This document shows, piece after piece, positions 1-11,121 of a DNA stretch of 64,000 bases (positions are counted from its first letter, which is position 1; each line of letters starts with the position of its first letter). Source of the DNA: Batkoa obscura (Eukaryota; Entomophthoromycota; Entomophthoromycetes; Entomophthorales; Batkoaceae). Where the stretch lies: assembly GCA_030770535.1 (NCBI GenBank), contig JASVEC010000044.1:124001-188000 (forward strand), in the 5' to 3' direction. A program made the translations under genes and the position numbers. Below the pieces are notes generated by a model. That model did no database searches. It was not told where the DNA came from and saw only the letters and a list, made by a program, of their open reading frames with translations.

Positions 1-1109
1 TTAATTTATTTCTGTTTTATTCTATTCTATTCTATTTTATTTTATTAAAATTACCTTGAATCAAATAAATCAATCCCATTTTCAATAGCAATCAAAATTT
101 CAACTAAAGCCAATTAAAATAAATTATAAAACAGATTAAATAAATAAATTTACCAGGTGTTGAAAATTCCCATGAAGCAATTAATTTCTTATTAATTTCA
201 TTATTATTGTTTTCCAATTCTTCTAATGTAATATTCGATTGATTAATCTTATCGTTAATTGTACCATTTAAATTCGATATTAAAACACCAACATTGCTAT
301 TATGATTAATCAATTCCTTATTTTTAATAATACTATCTTTTCTTAACTCATTAATAGAACCACCTAACAATGGTAAAAAGAAAGGAATGTTGAAATTATT
401 ATTATTATTAATTATTTCTTTTAAGAATTGTTGAGTTCTCAATATTCCATTTTGTTGCTTTTTTTTACTTTCAAATGTTTCAATTTTCATTTTTTTATTT
501 TCATTCTCTTCCATTTCTAATTCTTCTTTCTTAATGAAATATTGATTATCATTTGGCAAATAATCAAATAAAGGTATAATAATATCTGGTTTAATTCTAT
601 GAATCCATTGTTTGTATTCTTCACTTGTTACTTTACACAATCCTTGTCCTGTTTTTAAATTAATATATTTTTTACCACTTAAAAAAGGTAGTTGGGGATC
701 TTGAATATTTTGATATTTTAAATCGATTTGATGAAGATCTAATAAGGTAACATAATCCTAATATTATTTATTAAATACTTTTATAATATTATAATAATTA
801 AACAGAATAAAATTTTACCTCACTATTTGTAACTTTACTAAGTACTCTTTCCTCTTTACCAAAAAGTTTACTCTCTTCAATATTTTTATAAAGTGATAAA
901 TTAAATATATTATCTAAGGACATATGAAGGAAAGTAATATCTTCTTTAATAAATTTTAAATTATTAAAAGTAAGATGAGGTATTTGATTTCCAATATTGG
1001 TATTAAATAAAAAATTAGGTGTATCAATACATTTAATCTTATTTTTTAATTCATAATTAAATTTTCCCAATCTTAATCCTTGGTTTTGTTGAACTACTTG
1101 AAATTTCAT
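1..1109 (-). CDS. QTRT2: queuine tRNA-ribosyltransferase accessory subunit 2, partial
   Basis: The 5' part of a QTRT2-type gene; the 3' end lies beyond the left edge. The QTRT1/QTRT2 complex swaps guanine-34 for queuine in GUN-anticodon tRNAs, and QTRT2 is the non-catalytic partner. Exons (minus) are 1109-819, 742-154 and 103-55; the next intron starts at 54. The N-terminus RLGKF, then IDTPNFL and IPHLTF, match the start of the TGT fold. Later come VTSEEYKQWIHRIKPDIIIP (family: VTP..Y..W...L.PD) and, across the 154/103 junction, ENGIDLFDS, the family's GIDLFDSSYP motif. A low-complexity Asn/Lys stretch lies mid-protein. An oddity: downstream of the first intron the reading D-Y-V-T-L-L-D-L-H looks more family-like but is one base out of frame with the rest, so I used the acceptor at 744-743, which keeps an open frame. 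Family assignment is good; the exon 2 start is uncertain. Confidence 0.82.
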
Positions 1110-1485
1110 AGCGTTACTTCTATCTTTGTCTATGAGGATCTGTTGTTATCGGTGGATAGTTAAAGAGTTGTTACTTTTGGTTTTATTTTTTTTATTCTTT
1201 AACTTAAAAATTAAGTGTTTTATTGGTTAATATATAATTAGAGATTAATTTATAGAATGCTCTAATTTGCTTCAATATTTTGTTTATTTTCAGACTACAC
1301 AAAATTTGAAAATGAATCCTATAAAATTCCTTGAAAACATACTCATCTATTAAACTAATTCATTTCTTCAATATTAAGTAGTCTAATAACTCCATTACTC
1401 CAGAATCTGATCCCAAGTAAAAAACGATTCAAAACCTTATTTCCTTAGAATAAGGGTACTAAAATATCTGTTGATACTAGTTTGA

Positions 1486-1558
1486 AGCCTAATATGGGGC
1501 TCGAACCCATGACCCTGAGATTAAAAGTCTCATGCTCTACCGACTGAGCTAATCAGGC
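1486..1558 (-). tRNA. tRNA-Lys(UUU)
   Basis: Cloverleaf on the minus strand: acceptor GCCTGAT pairs with ATTAGGC (one G-T wobble), the D arm is AGCTCAGTCGGTAGAGC, the anticodon loop CTTTTAA gives anticodon UUU, and the T loop is GGTTCGAGCC. No intron. The discriminator base reads as T. Confidence 0.95.
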
Positions 1559-1612
1559 ATCTTTTTAACTTAGATGCTTTTCTATCAAGTAAATAAAATA
1601 TAAACTGTTTTA

Positions 1613-1891
1613 ATGTTTAAAATAAATGTTTTTATTGTTTTAGTAGCATTATTCTAATATAGTGCAAAGGATGAACAAATAAATCAACCAAAAGTTACTT
1701 TTTATTCAAAATTCAATTTGAATATTGGTAATTTAGAAGAAAATCTATAATCATGTTGGCCTAGTGCAATTGATGCATCAAATATTAATACTATTTATAG
1801 CACTGAAGTTAATTATAACTTATTGTTAAATATTCAAACAAATATGATATTTGGTATAAGACAGCAGTACTCTTTACAAACTAATTGGTAA
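1613..1891 (+). pseudogene. decayed small secreted-protein gene
   Basis: One frame from the ATG reads as a signal peptide (MFKINVFIVLVALF) followed by an ordinary polar domain (VTFYSKFNLNIGNLEENL, then SCWPSAIDASNINTIYSTEV), interrupted by exactly two TAA codons at codons 15 and 44. Both sit where CAA (Gln) would fit, so each is explained by one C-to-T change. The frame ends in ATTGGTAAG, which could also be a splice donor, so a second exon may once have followed. VTFY...N..G resembles the start of a beta/gamma-crystallin-like repeat, but that is weak. It is unrelated to the secreted trio at 14.3-17.6 kb. Confidence 0.45.
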
Positions 1892-2046
1892 GGTTGATAT
1901 GCTTTGTAGATGTTATTATATTTAACCTTTTTTAAAAAGGGAAATACAATTAAGTAAAACATTGAGACAACATTAGTAAGCGAGATTCATATCAATATGG
2001 TTTTCAAAAATGATCTGTCTATTTTATAACATGTTTTATTTTTAGA

Positions 2047-2152
2047 ATATGGGAATGTTTTTTTTGACTTCATTATTTTTCCATTTTTTAAGTGCTATTT
2101 GAGTGGAAAATTTGTTGGTAAAATTCTTAAATACAAAAATACATCCCCATAT
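2047..2152 (+). mobile_element. palindromic MITE-like element, copy 1
   Basis: Near full-length. Ends ATATGGGAATG and CATCCCCATAT are inverted repeats; inside are TTTTTCCA and TGGAAAA flanking a central AAGTGCTATTTGAG. A TA duplication at the ends is plausible. Strand here means the orientation with the TTTCATTA side first. Confidence 0.85.
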
Positions 2153-3497
2153 GGTGTACAAATTAATATAAAGGCTTTAATTTTATTCTTTACTTTTTTA
2201 ATTTAATATAAAAATTAAAGTAACATCATAAATAAATTAAATAAAGTCCTCAAACGACTATTCAGTTCTACTAATAATGATCTTTTAGTTCTTATTTAAT
2301 TATTTAATTTTAGTTCTAATAGTTATCTGTATATCTTAATGAATTTTAGGCTTTATTATTCATTCATTTGATATGGTATTATGTCTAGTTCAATATTTTT
2401 AAACAGAGCTTTAGCATATCTATTCGCTGTAGGATATAAATTGTTAAACCATCCATTTTTTCTCTTCGATGTTCTTATATTTCAAACTAATATTCTTTAC
2501 ATTAATTTTTGAGAATATTTAAGCCAATGATTCTTTTGGTATACTGGCCTTTAAAAATCCGCAAAACATTGAAGAGATAGTTATATAAATTTCAAGAACT
2601 CTTGAATCAAATTGTGGTGACTTGTATCATTAGTATTGGGTAGGTTATGGATTTGAAACGAATTCTGATATCAGTTTGAATAAAACTTGGCTACTCTTAA
2701 AATTGCGAAATCGAAGAAATTGTGCTTCCTTGCAATTCCCGATTGTCATATCTAACCTACATGTTCATTTTAAATCTCTTTAAAGCTTTATAAAAACGCA
2801 AAAAAGGCGTTTAAGTATGTAAGAGTAGATTACAAAAAGTTTATTTGGCACTTGATTTATAATATAACAACCATTCAGGATTATAGAAATTTAAAATTCA
2901 AAAGTTACTAACAATACCTTTTATAAGTTTTAATGACTTTACTACAATACATTAAGAAGCCTTATTTGGGAATTTCCATTGAAAATTTAGTTAAAGAAAA
3001 AAACCTGCTTTAATACGTAAATTACCAATATAATCTAAAAATTTTAAAATAAGTGATAGGGAAAATAAATAATGAAATAAATATTATCATTTGAGCAGAT
3101 GGTAGAATGTAATATATGACTGAAATATACCATCCATTGCTTATAAATGTTAAATTCGAACACTTTGTTGTTTATTAATTGTGCCCACCTTTGCAGTATG
3201 GTAAGCTAAAGTCATAAGAAATACATAGACGGCTTATCTTGTTATAAATATATGCAATAATAGGTGTTATATGTGGAGATCCTTAATAAAATACGGAGAA
3301 AATGGGTAAAATGATATAGGAATGATTAAAATAATAATTAATTTAATGTCAATTCCAATTACAAGCTTCAAAAAATAAAATTAATATTAATTAATTGGAG
3401 CAATTTGTGAATCGCTAAATATATTTTTCAATATAAGGAATAAGTTAAGGTTTATATTATTCATATACAATAAAAGAAAATAAGGTGGGAGGAAAAT
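2153..3497. other. intergenic, no gene seen
   Basis: AT-rich sequence with dense stops in all frames. I see no conserved protein, RNA gene or repeat shared with the rest of the window up to the TATATAA box at 3498. Confidence 0.5.
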
Positions 3498-3543
3498 TAT
3501 ATAAATATCAGGAAAGTGACATTGATTATGAATCAATAGTTAA

Positions 3544-4026
3544 ATGAATGATAATTATAGTTGCTACGAGACACTTGAAAAAATACAAAATATTATTGAT
3601 TTAGTTTTAGACAGATGCGATATATTTACATTGTATCAAAAGTTCAACATAAATAAATCATTGAAGAGGCTAAAAAATTCATTAATTGAGCAGAAGAGGT
3701 TTATTATAGAGATGAAGGCAGAGCATGTTAACGATGAAGTCTACGATTTAGGTCAAGCAAATTATTTAGCCAAGTTAAAAGCTTACTTTGCTTTAATCTG
3801 GGGATGCTATAAAACATTTGAATATTATTATAACAAGAAAGTGATTGAAAAAGTTAGAATGGGAGAATTATTTTTGATAGCACTAGAAAATTTAAATCAA
3901 AATATCGATTTTTCATTTGATCTAGTACGAGTGCTACCCGTGAAACCATATCTAGTTAACAGAGATTTCGATAATATAGCCTGTGATACTCCCTCACTTA
4001 GTTCACTACATTCTATTGATTCCTAA
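3544..4026 (+). CDS. PVKP-family protein 1 (unrecognised, lineage-specific)
   Basis: Intronless 160-residue protein I cannot assign to a known family. It is clearly homologous to the gene at 23519 (shared ETLEKIQN-IIDL, SLIEQKRFII-MK, YLI/A-LK, IWGCYK, RVLPVKP). No signal peptide or membrane segment; it is rich in Leu, Ile, Lys and Asn and looks like a helical bundle of three or four helices, then the motif RVLPVKPYLVNRDF (about residues 129-142) and a Ser-rich tail. A central D-E-V-Y-D-L motif is shared with the other paralogues. A TATATAA box lies at 3498-3504, 40 nt before the ATG, and the ATG aligns with that of the 23519 paralogue, which fixes the start. Cytosolic or nuclear location is a guess; function unknown. 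Confidence 0.75.
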   Translation: MNDNYSCYETLEKIQNIIDLVLDRCDIFTLYQKFNINKSLKRLKNSLIEQKRFIIEMKAEHVNDEVYDLGQANYLAKLKAYFALIWGCYKTFEYYYNKKVIEKVRMGELFLIALENLNQNIDFSFDLVRVLPVKPYLVNRDFDNIACDTPSLSSLHSIDS

Positions 4027-4218
4027 ATTGTATATAATTTGCCCGCGTTCATGGTGCTGTTTTTTCTGTCTAGGTGTATTTTGGCTATTTTATTCATTTG
4101 TAAAGTAGCGTTTTATTTGAGCAGTTTATAAATAATTAAATTTTGTATTGTAATGAATTATTCTAATATCATGCCAAGTTTTTTTTAATTCGAAACACAT
4201 GTAGTTTCTAAACCTTTT

Positions 4219-4259
4219 TCAGCTTGTCATAATTAAATTTAAAAATTATGACAAGCTGA
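4219..4259. repeat. perfect 16-bp hairpin downstream of PVKP gene 1
   Basis: Arms TCAGCTTGTCATAATT (4219-4234) and its exact reverse complement (4244-4259) enclose a 9-nt A/T loop. It lies about 190 nt past the stop at 4026. Role unknown; it could be a 3' UTR structure or a foldback relic. Confidence 0.7.
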
Positions 4260-5514
4260 TAAATGTAGCTTATTTAAATTATATCAATGAGTATATTATA
4301 TCATAAACTTCAATAATACTGATTTAGAAGTTCCTTTTAGAAAACAATGCAATCTGGATTTTAGTTATTGATGAAAAGTTCCACGTTACAATATAACATA
4401 TCTTGAATAAGTTAGAAATTTTCTATGATTAATCAATTACATATAGAATCATACCTTTTTAATAAACATCCTTTTAATCGGATTTTTTATACTAAGTTTT
4501 TTTACTAATAAAACAAGCCAATAAAGTAATGTATACTGAAAATATAGAAAACTGGAATTATGTTAATAGTAGTCACAACCATTCTTAATAAAACTTGAAT
4601 AGGTTGTTTTTATTCAAAGTTCAACTTCCCACCCTTGGCTCAATATAAAAAACTATGAGATGATAAATGCTAATAAAGTAGCCATTATTTTTGCATAAAT
4701 TGAAAGTGATCTTGAAATTTTGCAAGTTTAAGTCTAAATCAAACTGGAAAAGTTATTGCTATTTTAATCAGGTTTTTAAATCAACAAATTTTTCTAAATT
4801 CGAAAACAAGTCTCGTGATACTATTTTGTTGTTTTACTTTGATTTCACAATAACATTTAATATTTATCCTATCCTCATTTCAAATTATTTTTTATTGTTA
4901 TCAAGCAATCTAACACACCTGGAGCAGTTGAATTTCTTAAATTCAATTTGTATTACTATATATGTATTAGAAACACTGATCTATAATAGTACTACACTTA
5001 TTAGTTTTTAAGGATCTTTGCTATACAATTTTAAATTTGTGCTATCTTACATAATATCAGCTACCCTTGATGAAAATACTATAATAAAATTTTAGATATT
5101 TCATACTTTAAAATAGAATATTCATTTAAAAGTTATTTCCGATTTTTGAGAATACTAATATTTCTGTAAATAATAAGTTTCAGTCAAAATGTATTAAAAT
5201 TTTATAGTTTATGTATTAGATGTGATAAATTATTATAACTTACCTTGTTTTTTACAGGTGACTATATTTAAAAAAGTAATACATTAAAGCCTAGACTTCA
5301 ATATCGAAATGAAGCTATAATTAACTAAAAATATATTTTTTGAAAAACTCAATTATTTATTGAATTCATTAAAGAAGTGATTAGTGTCTGTATCAAAAGT
5401 CATTAGTGATCAATATAAAGTCATATGTATTGAAAGAAGTTAGATTGATTAGTTACTTTCTTACTCAAGGAATTGAACCAAATAGTATCAAAAAAAAATA
5501 AAAGAAATTTTATA
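4260..5514. other. intergenic, no gene seen
   Basis: AT-rich. One TTG-initiated frame (4691-5011) has no recognisable domain and is not supported. Confidence 0.5.
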
Positions 5515-5616
5515 TATAGGGGTGTTTTTTTTGGCTTCATTACTTTTTCCATCTTTTAAGCGCTATTTGAGTGGAAAGATTGTTAGTGAAATTCAAACAA
5601 AAATTCATTCCCATAT
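5515..5616 (+). mobile_element. palindromic MITE-like element, copy 2
   Basis: Begins ATATAGGGGTG and ends CATTCCCATAT; the core TTTTAAGCGCTATTTGAGTG is intact. It lies 178 nt beyond the stop of the PVKP gene at 5795 (minus). Confidence 0.85.
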
Positions 5617-5794
5617 AGTTATTAAAAAAATTTATTTCCATAAAACAAGTGCTTTCTAGAACATAAATATAGTAGCAAATGAAAACATAGACACCGCGAT
5701 AGCAGGAATAGGAATAAATAAATGAGAAAAAGGGCATTAAAACCGAGGACATCAAGCTTCATATACAATTCAATTTAAAATTTGGGAATAGAAA

Positions 5795-6424
5795 TTAAGT
5801 TAGCTTAAAGTTGCCTTTGGCAATCACTTGAGAAAAGCCAACACTAAGAGCTTTATTATATTCAACAACTTCGATTTTCGATTCCTTATAAATATTAACT
5901 TTAAATACCTTTAAAGGGAGTTTAGTAATGTTTTTAGACGCAATGGTTAATCTAGCCAATGATACTTGAAAAGAGGTATAAAGCGTATCTATTGATTGAG
6001 CTTTTTTGTAATTATTGCTATGTAAGAAAGTCCCAAATACATAGTTATAGTCTACCAATGCATGATAATATTTTTCTAATTGATCATAGTAATAAATACT
6101 ATTAAGCGAATAAATACTATCATCTTTTATGTATCCTTTAACTTTTTGTATAAAGACATGTTGATCAAGCAGTATTTCTTGTACTTGTCTAACAATAGTA
6201 TCGACTTCTTGTACTTTTTGAAAGATGTCATAAAAATGATAAATTGATAATATTTGCTTGATCTCGTTTTCAATTTTAATTATCATCGTTGAATTATTTT
6301 TTTTGTATTTCATAGAATTGATGAAAGGAAATAGCATTATGTGAATTCTAATTGTATTTATATTATTAGAAATCAGCCCCTTTTTAAAATCTTTTACTTC
6401 CTGCCCCAAAGCTATAAATGGCAC
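5795..6424 (-). CDS. PVKP-family protein 2 (divergent paralogue)
   Basis: Intronless ORF of up to 209 residues. The first Met is at 6424, but homology to the other PVKP proteins begins about residue 38 (MKYKKNNSTMIIKIENEI), so the true start may be internal. Family signatures: V-Q-E-I-L-L-D-Q-H-V-F-I-Q-K-V-K, the D-D-S-I-Y-S-L box (compare D-E-V-Y-D-L and D-S-V-Y-A-L), a Tyr-rich segment (YYYDQLEKYYHALVDYNYVF) and a C-terminal K-L-P-L-K-V motif in place of VLPVKP, followed by a unique tail of about 35 residues. No signal peptide, no recognised domain. Divergence from copies 1 and 5 suggests an older duplication. Confidence 0.65.
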   Translation of the reverse strand: MPFIALGQEVKDFKKGLISNNINTIRIHIMLFPFINSMKYKKNNSTMIIKIENEIKQILSIYHFYDIFQKVQEVDTIVRQVQEILLDQHVFIQKVKGYIKDDSIYSLNSIYYYDQLEKYYHALVDYNYVFGTFLHSNNYKKAQSIDTLYTSFQVSLARLTIASKNITKLPLKVFKVNIYKESKIEVVEYNKALSVGFSQVIAKGNFKLT

Positions 6425-7437
6425 TGTTCTTATGTTTGTACCTTATTTTATCAGGTGGAATAAATTAATGAAATTCTCTGCTGATGATTAATCAACCAAA
6501 AATCAAAAATAGGTAAATTTACAAAAGGTTCAATAAAGATAGTAACAAATAAAAAATAAGGACAGTGTTAAGTAAAAGATTATAAAGCCACATACATAAT
6601 AGTAATAAAAGGATATTAATAAGTAATAGTATTTTATATTAAAAGGAAAGAGTATACCAAAGAGAAATTGACGAGTTCATAAAGGACATTTCTTTAATTC
6701 TAGAAGTTTTACACCGTCAACACTACATTATTACCGTCTTTGCCAATTAATAATCAAGTTTATTACTGTTTATAAAAATAGATAAACTAAGATCAAGGCA
6801 AAAAAATAATAGGATAATATCTTATAATACAGTTTTAATTGATTAATATAGTCTAAAAATTATTAAGGTATAGACATAAGTAACTATAAATAGCCACTTG
6901 TAAAAATTCTTGTAGATATTAATAAGTTTAGGAATTAAGATAATATATTGATCAAACACTATTTGGCTTAGATTTTACCCAACCACATCATTATTTAAAA
7001 GTCCAAGCTATTTTAACGCTGCTAAAATATAGATTTTAAAGTTGCTAAAAAAATCTATTAATTGTTTCACATGATTATCGACTCACTCAGTTTATTTTTA
7101 TCCAGTCCAATTTAAAAATAGGGGATACCCTTTTTATTTAAGAAATTTGCTAATAATTTTTTGACTCGATAGTACTCAAGAAATGGAAAAAGCCTTGAAA
7201 TAAAACAAGCATCTCCAATAATTTATGATTGGGATATTCTACAATTCCAGTACACTATTTAAGAGGAGAAACTTCTTTTTTAAAACTCTTATACTACTAC
7301 TGGTAACATGTTACACTTTTAAACATGACATTTTAATTATAAACGTTCCTTTAACATGCATTTTACACAGAGTTATTAAGAATATCTTGTGCAGCTATAA
7401 GTGTAAGAGAATCAAAGGTACGAAAAAATAGAAGAAC
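6425..7437. other. intergenic, no gene seen
   Basis: AT-rich sequence upstream of PVKP gene 2, reaching tRNA-Pro. The 68-codon frame at 7225-7431 is hydrophobic but has no ATG start or similarity that I recognise. Confidence 0.5.
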
Positions 7438-7509
7438 GGGCCAAACCGGGAATTGAACCCGGGACCTCACCCACCCTAAGGGTGAATCATACCACTAGAC
7501 CATTTGGCC
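7438..7509 (-). tRNA. tRNA-Pro(AGG)
   Basis: Minus-strand cloverleaf: GGCCAAA acceptor with TTTGGCC, D arm TGGTCTAGTGGTATGATT typical of tRNA-Pro, anticodon stem CACCC/GGGTG around loop TTAGGGT (anticodon AGG), and T arm CCGGGTTCAATTCCCGG. No intron. Confidence 0.95.
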
Positions 7510-8591
7510 GATCTACTTGGCAAATATAAAAACGAAGCATATATTAATTAGTAGTAATTGATCATTTAAGAAATTACCTTAGTTATTCTTTGATAACTTA
7601 TTATATTGATAATGATCCAGGAATAGCGAGAACTACCTTCAAAAGAGACTATATACATTATCGCATCAAATCTTGTAGAAATAAAATGAAGACCTCCAAG
7701 ATTTAAGGTGAAAGGAATTAACATTTTTTTATCTACTTTCAGTCTAATAATACCGATACCCTCCGCTTTTCATTTTCTATACCTTCTATCTTTTTTAAAA
7801 CCCAACTACTCTTCGATAACTCGAACCTTTTGTATGTGTATATAATAAAAAACATCACATTAATGTTTAATATTTCAATGCAAGGAAATGTAAAGATTTA
7901 GTTTAAATAAATAAAATATATGCTTTATTCTTTTAATTTTTTCACCTTACTACTTTATCGATTATTAGCTATAAGTAATATTGTAAATTACTCATTTAGA
8001 AGTTTAAAGTTAACTACAAGATAGAAGGTTTTTATAGGATATAAAAAATAGATAAATACATTACAATATTGAAAATACGTCCAGTTAATTAAAAACATAA
8101 AATAAATACATATAAGCTAAATATCAACTTATAGTTACTAAACCCTTCATTACTTTTGTTACTAAAAATAATGATCATAAAATCTATTGACTTCAACACA
8201 ACGTGAAATAGACCAAGCCATTTAGTTAATACTGTACAAGCATTAGAAATGAAACCAACCATAAAATGGCCTTAGAGTAACTATATCAAGTATTATAAAT
8301 TTAGGTTGGAATTAGGCAAATCAAGAAACTCATCCATTAACCCTATTAGATGCCTGTTTGTAGTAACTCAATACATTTATATATTTATAATAAAACTATG
8401 GAATAAATAATTAAATATATTGCGCTTATTTATAATAACGTTTACTTGATTTATTATTCAAGAGTTATAAATAGAGGTCAGATTTCAGTTTAGCATAACA
8501 TTTATAGGGAATTTTTATGGTTATTATTTTATATAAAGGTTTACCGCTTATTTAAGCTGAATATTCTTTTAAAGACCACCTAAATACTATG
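7510..8591. other. intergenic, no gene seen
   Basis: No coding frame, RNA gene or window-wide repeat recognised here. Confidence 0.5.
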
Positions 8592-8698
8592 ATATAAGAT
8601 GATTTTTTTTGGCTTCAACGCTTTTTTGATTTTTTAAGCGCTATTTGAGTGGAAAGATTGTTAGTAAAATCCTTAAACAAAAAAATGGATCCACATAT
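8592..8698 (+). mobile_element. palindromic MITE-like element, copy 3 (decayed ends)
   Basis: Core TTTTTTAAGCGCTATTTGAG and GTGGAAAGATTGTTAGTAAA match the family; both termini have diverged (ATATAAGATG at the left, CCACATAT at the right). Confidence 0.8.
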
Positions 8699-9405
8699 GT
8701 ATAAGTGAGATTTTAAATTTTAAAATGATGTTTGTCAATCTGTATTATAATTGAATTTCGTTCTCATTAAAGATTAGGATCAATAGTAATAACTAAGCAT
8801 CGGCTTTTCTATTAAAATAGCTTTCCAAGTAAACAAATTGAGTTAGTAACGTACACTTTTAATAATTTATTTTTAAACGTATAATTAATATATATATACG
8901 CAACTTAACACATTTCAGTATTTTCAATAAAAACCTTTAAAAAATATCATAGCAGATTATTGGTAAATTGACTTTTAATATTTTAATTAATTAAGGGCAG
9001 GTTAAATAATCAACACTTAATCTATAGAAGTGTTATTCAATCTATTAAATAAACGATACCAAATTTTAATATGGTTACTTACAATATTAGTTTAAAGTTA
9101 TAAACGTAGGATGCCTTCAATTGGCTATTCTATAGATATGAGATAAAAAATAAAAATATTATATTGATTTATTTTTGACCATTTTTAGCAATTGAGTCGG
9201 AAAAATGCTGAATGAAAATATTTTAATAAATTTGCAACTTCTATTTTAGAACAACTATAGTTTGTCCATAATCTCAAATTAATTTCACAATTAATTTTTA
9301 TTCTCATAAGGATCAGATATAAAATATTATATATACACAAAGCTTATAAGATAAGTTTTATTGTTTGTTTATTTTTTATTTTTTTTATTTGATACTTTAA
9401 TCAGC

Positions 9406-10098
9406 ATGATGGTACAAGAGTACGATGTTTACATAGAATATGGACGTATGGTTGAATTAATCGAGACAGTAATAACACTACAAAATAAGCTGAAGCACAA
9501 GTTAAGTCCAGTTAATTTAATAACCAACATAATCGAATGTAATTTAAAGTTGATACAAACCTTACAGGACCGATATTTTAAAGAAAAAGATATATATAAT
9601 TTCAATAATGAACGTTACTTTCAAAAAGTGGAATTTCATCATTCTTTATTAATTGGCTACCACTCCGTTTTGATGTGCTTTGAGCAATATTCATTAGTAA
9701 AAAGGTTTAAAATGCACTCTCAATTTAAACAAAATATATTAGATATGAAAAAGAGGCTTGTGGCGTCATGTGATGTTATAGCCAAAATTCCGTTAAAAAA
9801 AGGTAGAAGAAAGCTTAACGAATGTGGTGTTTCAATTAATTTAAGTGAAATATCATTCCCACCTAATCCAGATGAAATGATAAAAAGAGATAGTAAAGAT
9901 ATCAGCCTTACAAACCACTTGCCTTTGGTGTCACCTATTAAAATCCAATTTTCTCATACTAGAAATCATTCAACAAATGAGTACTCTTTAAACAATCGTC
10001 ATTTTAATTTTGATATTAACAAAAAAGAGCTAAGAGTACATTCCGTTTACCCTTCAAAGAGAAAGGAGTTTTTTTCAGTGATTGAAAACTCTAAATAA
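9406..10098 (+). CDS. PVKP-family protein 3 (long-tailed divergent paralogue)
   Basis: Intronless, 230 residues from the ATG pair at 9406/9409; the open frame runs further upstream only through a T-rich stretch without ATG, so I start here. The N-terminal 150 residues follow the PVKP layout: a helix with VELIETVITLQNK, then ECNLKLIQTLQDRYFKE, the K-D-I-Y-N-F box, ERYFQKVEFHHSLLIGYHS, and a closing A-K-I-P-L-K-K where copies 1, 4 and 5 have VLPVKP. A unique basic, Ser/Asn-rich tail of about 80 residues follows. No signal peptide or membrane segment. A TATA-like run (TATATATAC) lies upstream near 9330. Function unknown. Confidence 0.65.
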   Translation: MMVQEYDVYIEYGRMVELIETVITLQNKLKHKLSPVNLITNIIECNLKLIQTLQDRYFKEKDIYNFNNERYFQKVEFHHSLLIGYHSVLMCFEQYSLVKRFKMHSQFKQNILDMKKRLVASCDVIAKIPLKKGRRKLNECGVSINLSEISFPPNPDEMIKRDSKDISLTNHLPLVSPIKIQFSHTRNHSTNEYSLNNRHFNFDINKKELRVHSVYPSKRKEFFSVIENSK

Positions 10099-10715
10099 GC
10101 TTCTTTGGGTCGTTTCTTATCAATATTTGCTGCTAAATTATTTACTAACTCTTAACTTTATTTTAACTTTCCTTTTAATAAATTTTTATAAATCAATATT
10201 TTCATATTTTTTTATTTTTGTTGCTAATAAGTTTATTTAAATAATAAGATAAAATACAATGTGTTCTTTTTACAAATTACTTTTTATAGCCATAGTACTT
10301 TTAGATAAGACGCCATACTTAATGTTTAATAAAATTTGATTAAAATTCTACATATTTATTTATTAATATTGTTAATTAAATAAAATAGTTAAAGTAATAG
10401 ATTTATATATAATAATTAATATTGATGTTTAACATTATTTCAAAAGCAAAGTGAGATAGAAAATAAAACCATGAGCATATCTCAAATATAAGTTTTTTTA
10501 ATTTATTAACTTTGTCTATCCTTTATATAGAATTAAATAATTGTTAATTGAATGCAAAAACAAGATTATCGATTTAAATCAAGGGATTCATTCAGTATTA
10601 AAAATATAAAAGAGCTTAATTGAATTTTCCAAAGTTGAGCTCTTTACCAAATTTGCTAAGTTTAAAAAATTTATATATTATTAAAAAGTACAATGTATAT
10701 AAGGATTTGTAAAAG
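10099..10715. other. intergenic, no gene seen
   Basis: AT-rich spacer between PVKP gene 3 and tRNA-Asn; no coding frame or repeat recognised. Confidence 0.5.
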
Positions 10716-10789
10716 GCTCGTATGGCGCAATTGGCTAGCGCGTTCGACTGTTAATCGAGAGGTTGCTGGTTCGATCCCAGCTATGAGCG
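10716..10789 (+). tRNA. tRNA-Asn(GUU)
   Basis: Acceptor GCTCGTA pairs with TATGAGC, the anticodon loop CTGTTAA gives GUU, the T arm is GCTGGTTCGATCCCAGC, and a T6 run (pol III stop) follows. Identical in sequence to the inverted copy at 17910-17983. Confidence 0.96.
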
Positions 10790-11121
10790 TGATTTTTTGA
10801 TGTTTTTACTTTATTATCTAACATTAAAATTAGATTTTAAATAATATAACTGCCAAGATATAGAAATACATATTGAAACTACGTTTTATATAATAGGTCA
10901 AATAGTTGATAATTTATTTGTATATATTTATTTTTCGTTGGGTTATTTTTAAAAATGAAGGACTTTTGGTTTCAAATTGATTGAAAGATTATTGGTTATA
11001 TATTAAAGTATAATTTTAACAAAATTCAAAATGAAGTAATGACAATAAACACTACAATAGCTTTGCTTTAGTTTTAAAATCAATTTGTTTTTCCCTTTAT
11101 TATCATATAATTATTATTAAA

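Noticed and set aside
1613-1891. TAA read as Gln (alternative genetic code)
   Set aside because: PVKP genes, NDUFA9 and PDS5 all end with TAA at the expected place, so the standard code is used.
4691-5011. 106-codon frame
   Set aside because: Starts at TTG, no homology to anything in the window, composition like the flanking AT-rich DNA.
7225-7431. 68-codon hydrophobic frame before tRNA-Pro
   Set aside because: No ATG start, no similarity and no conserved context; expected by chance in sequence this AT-rich.
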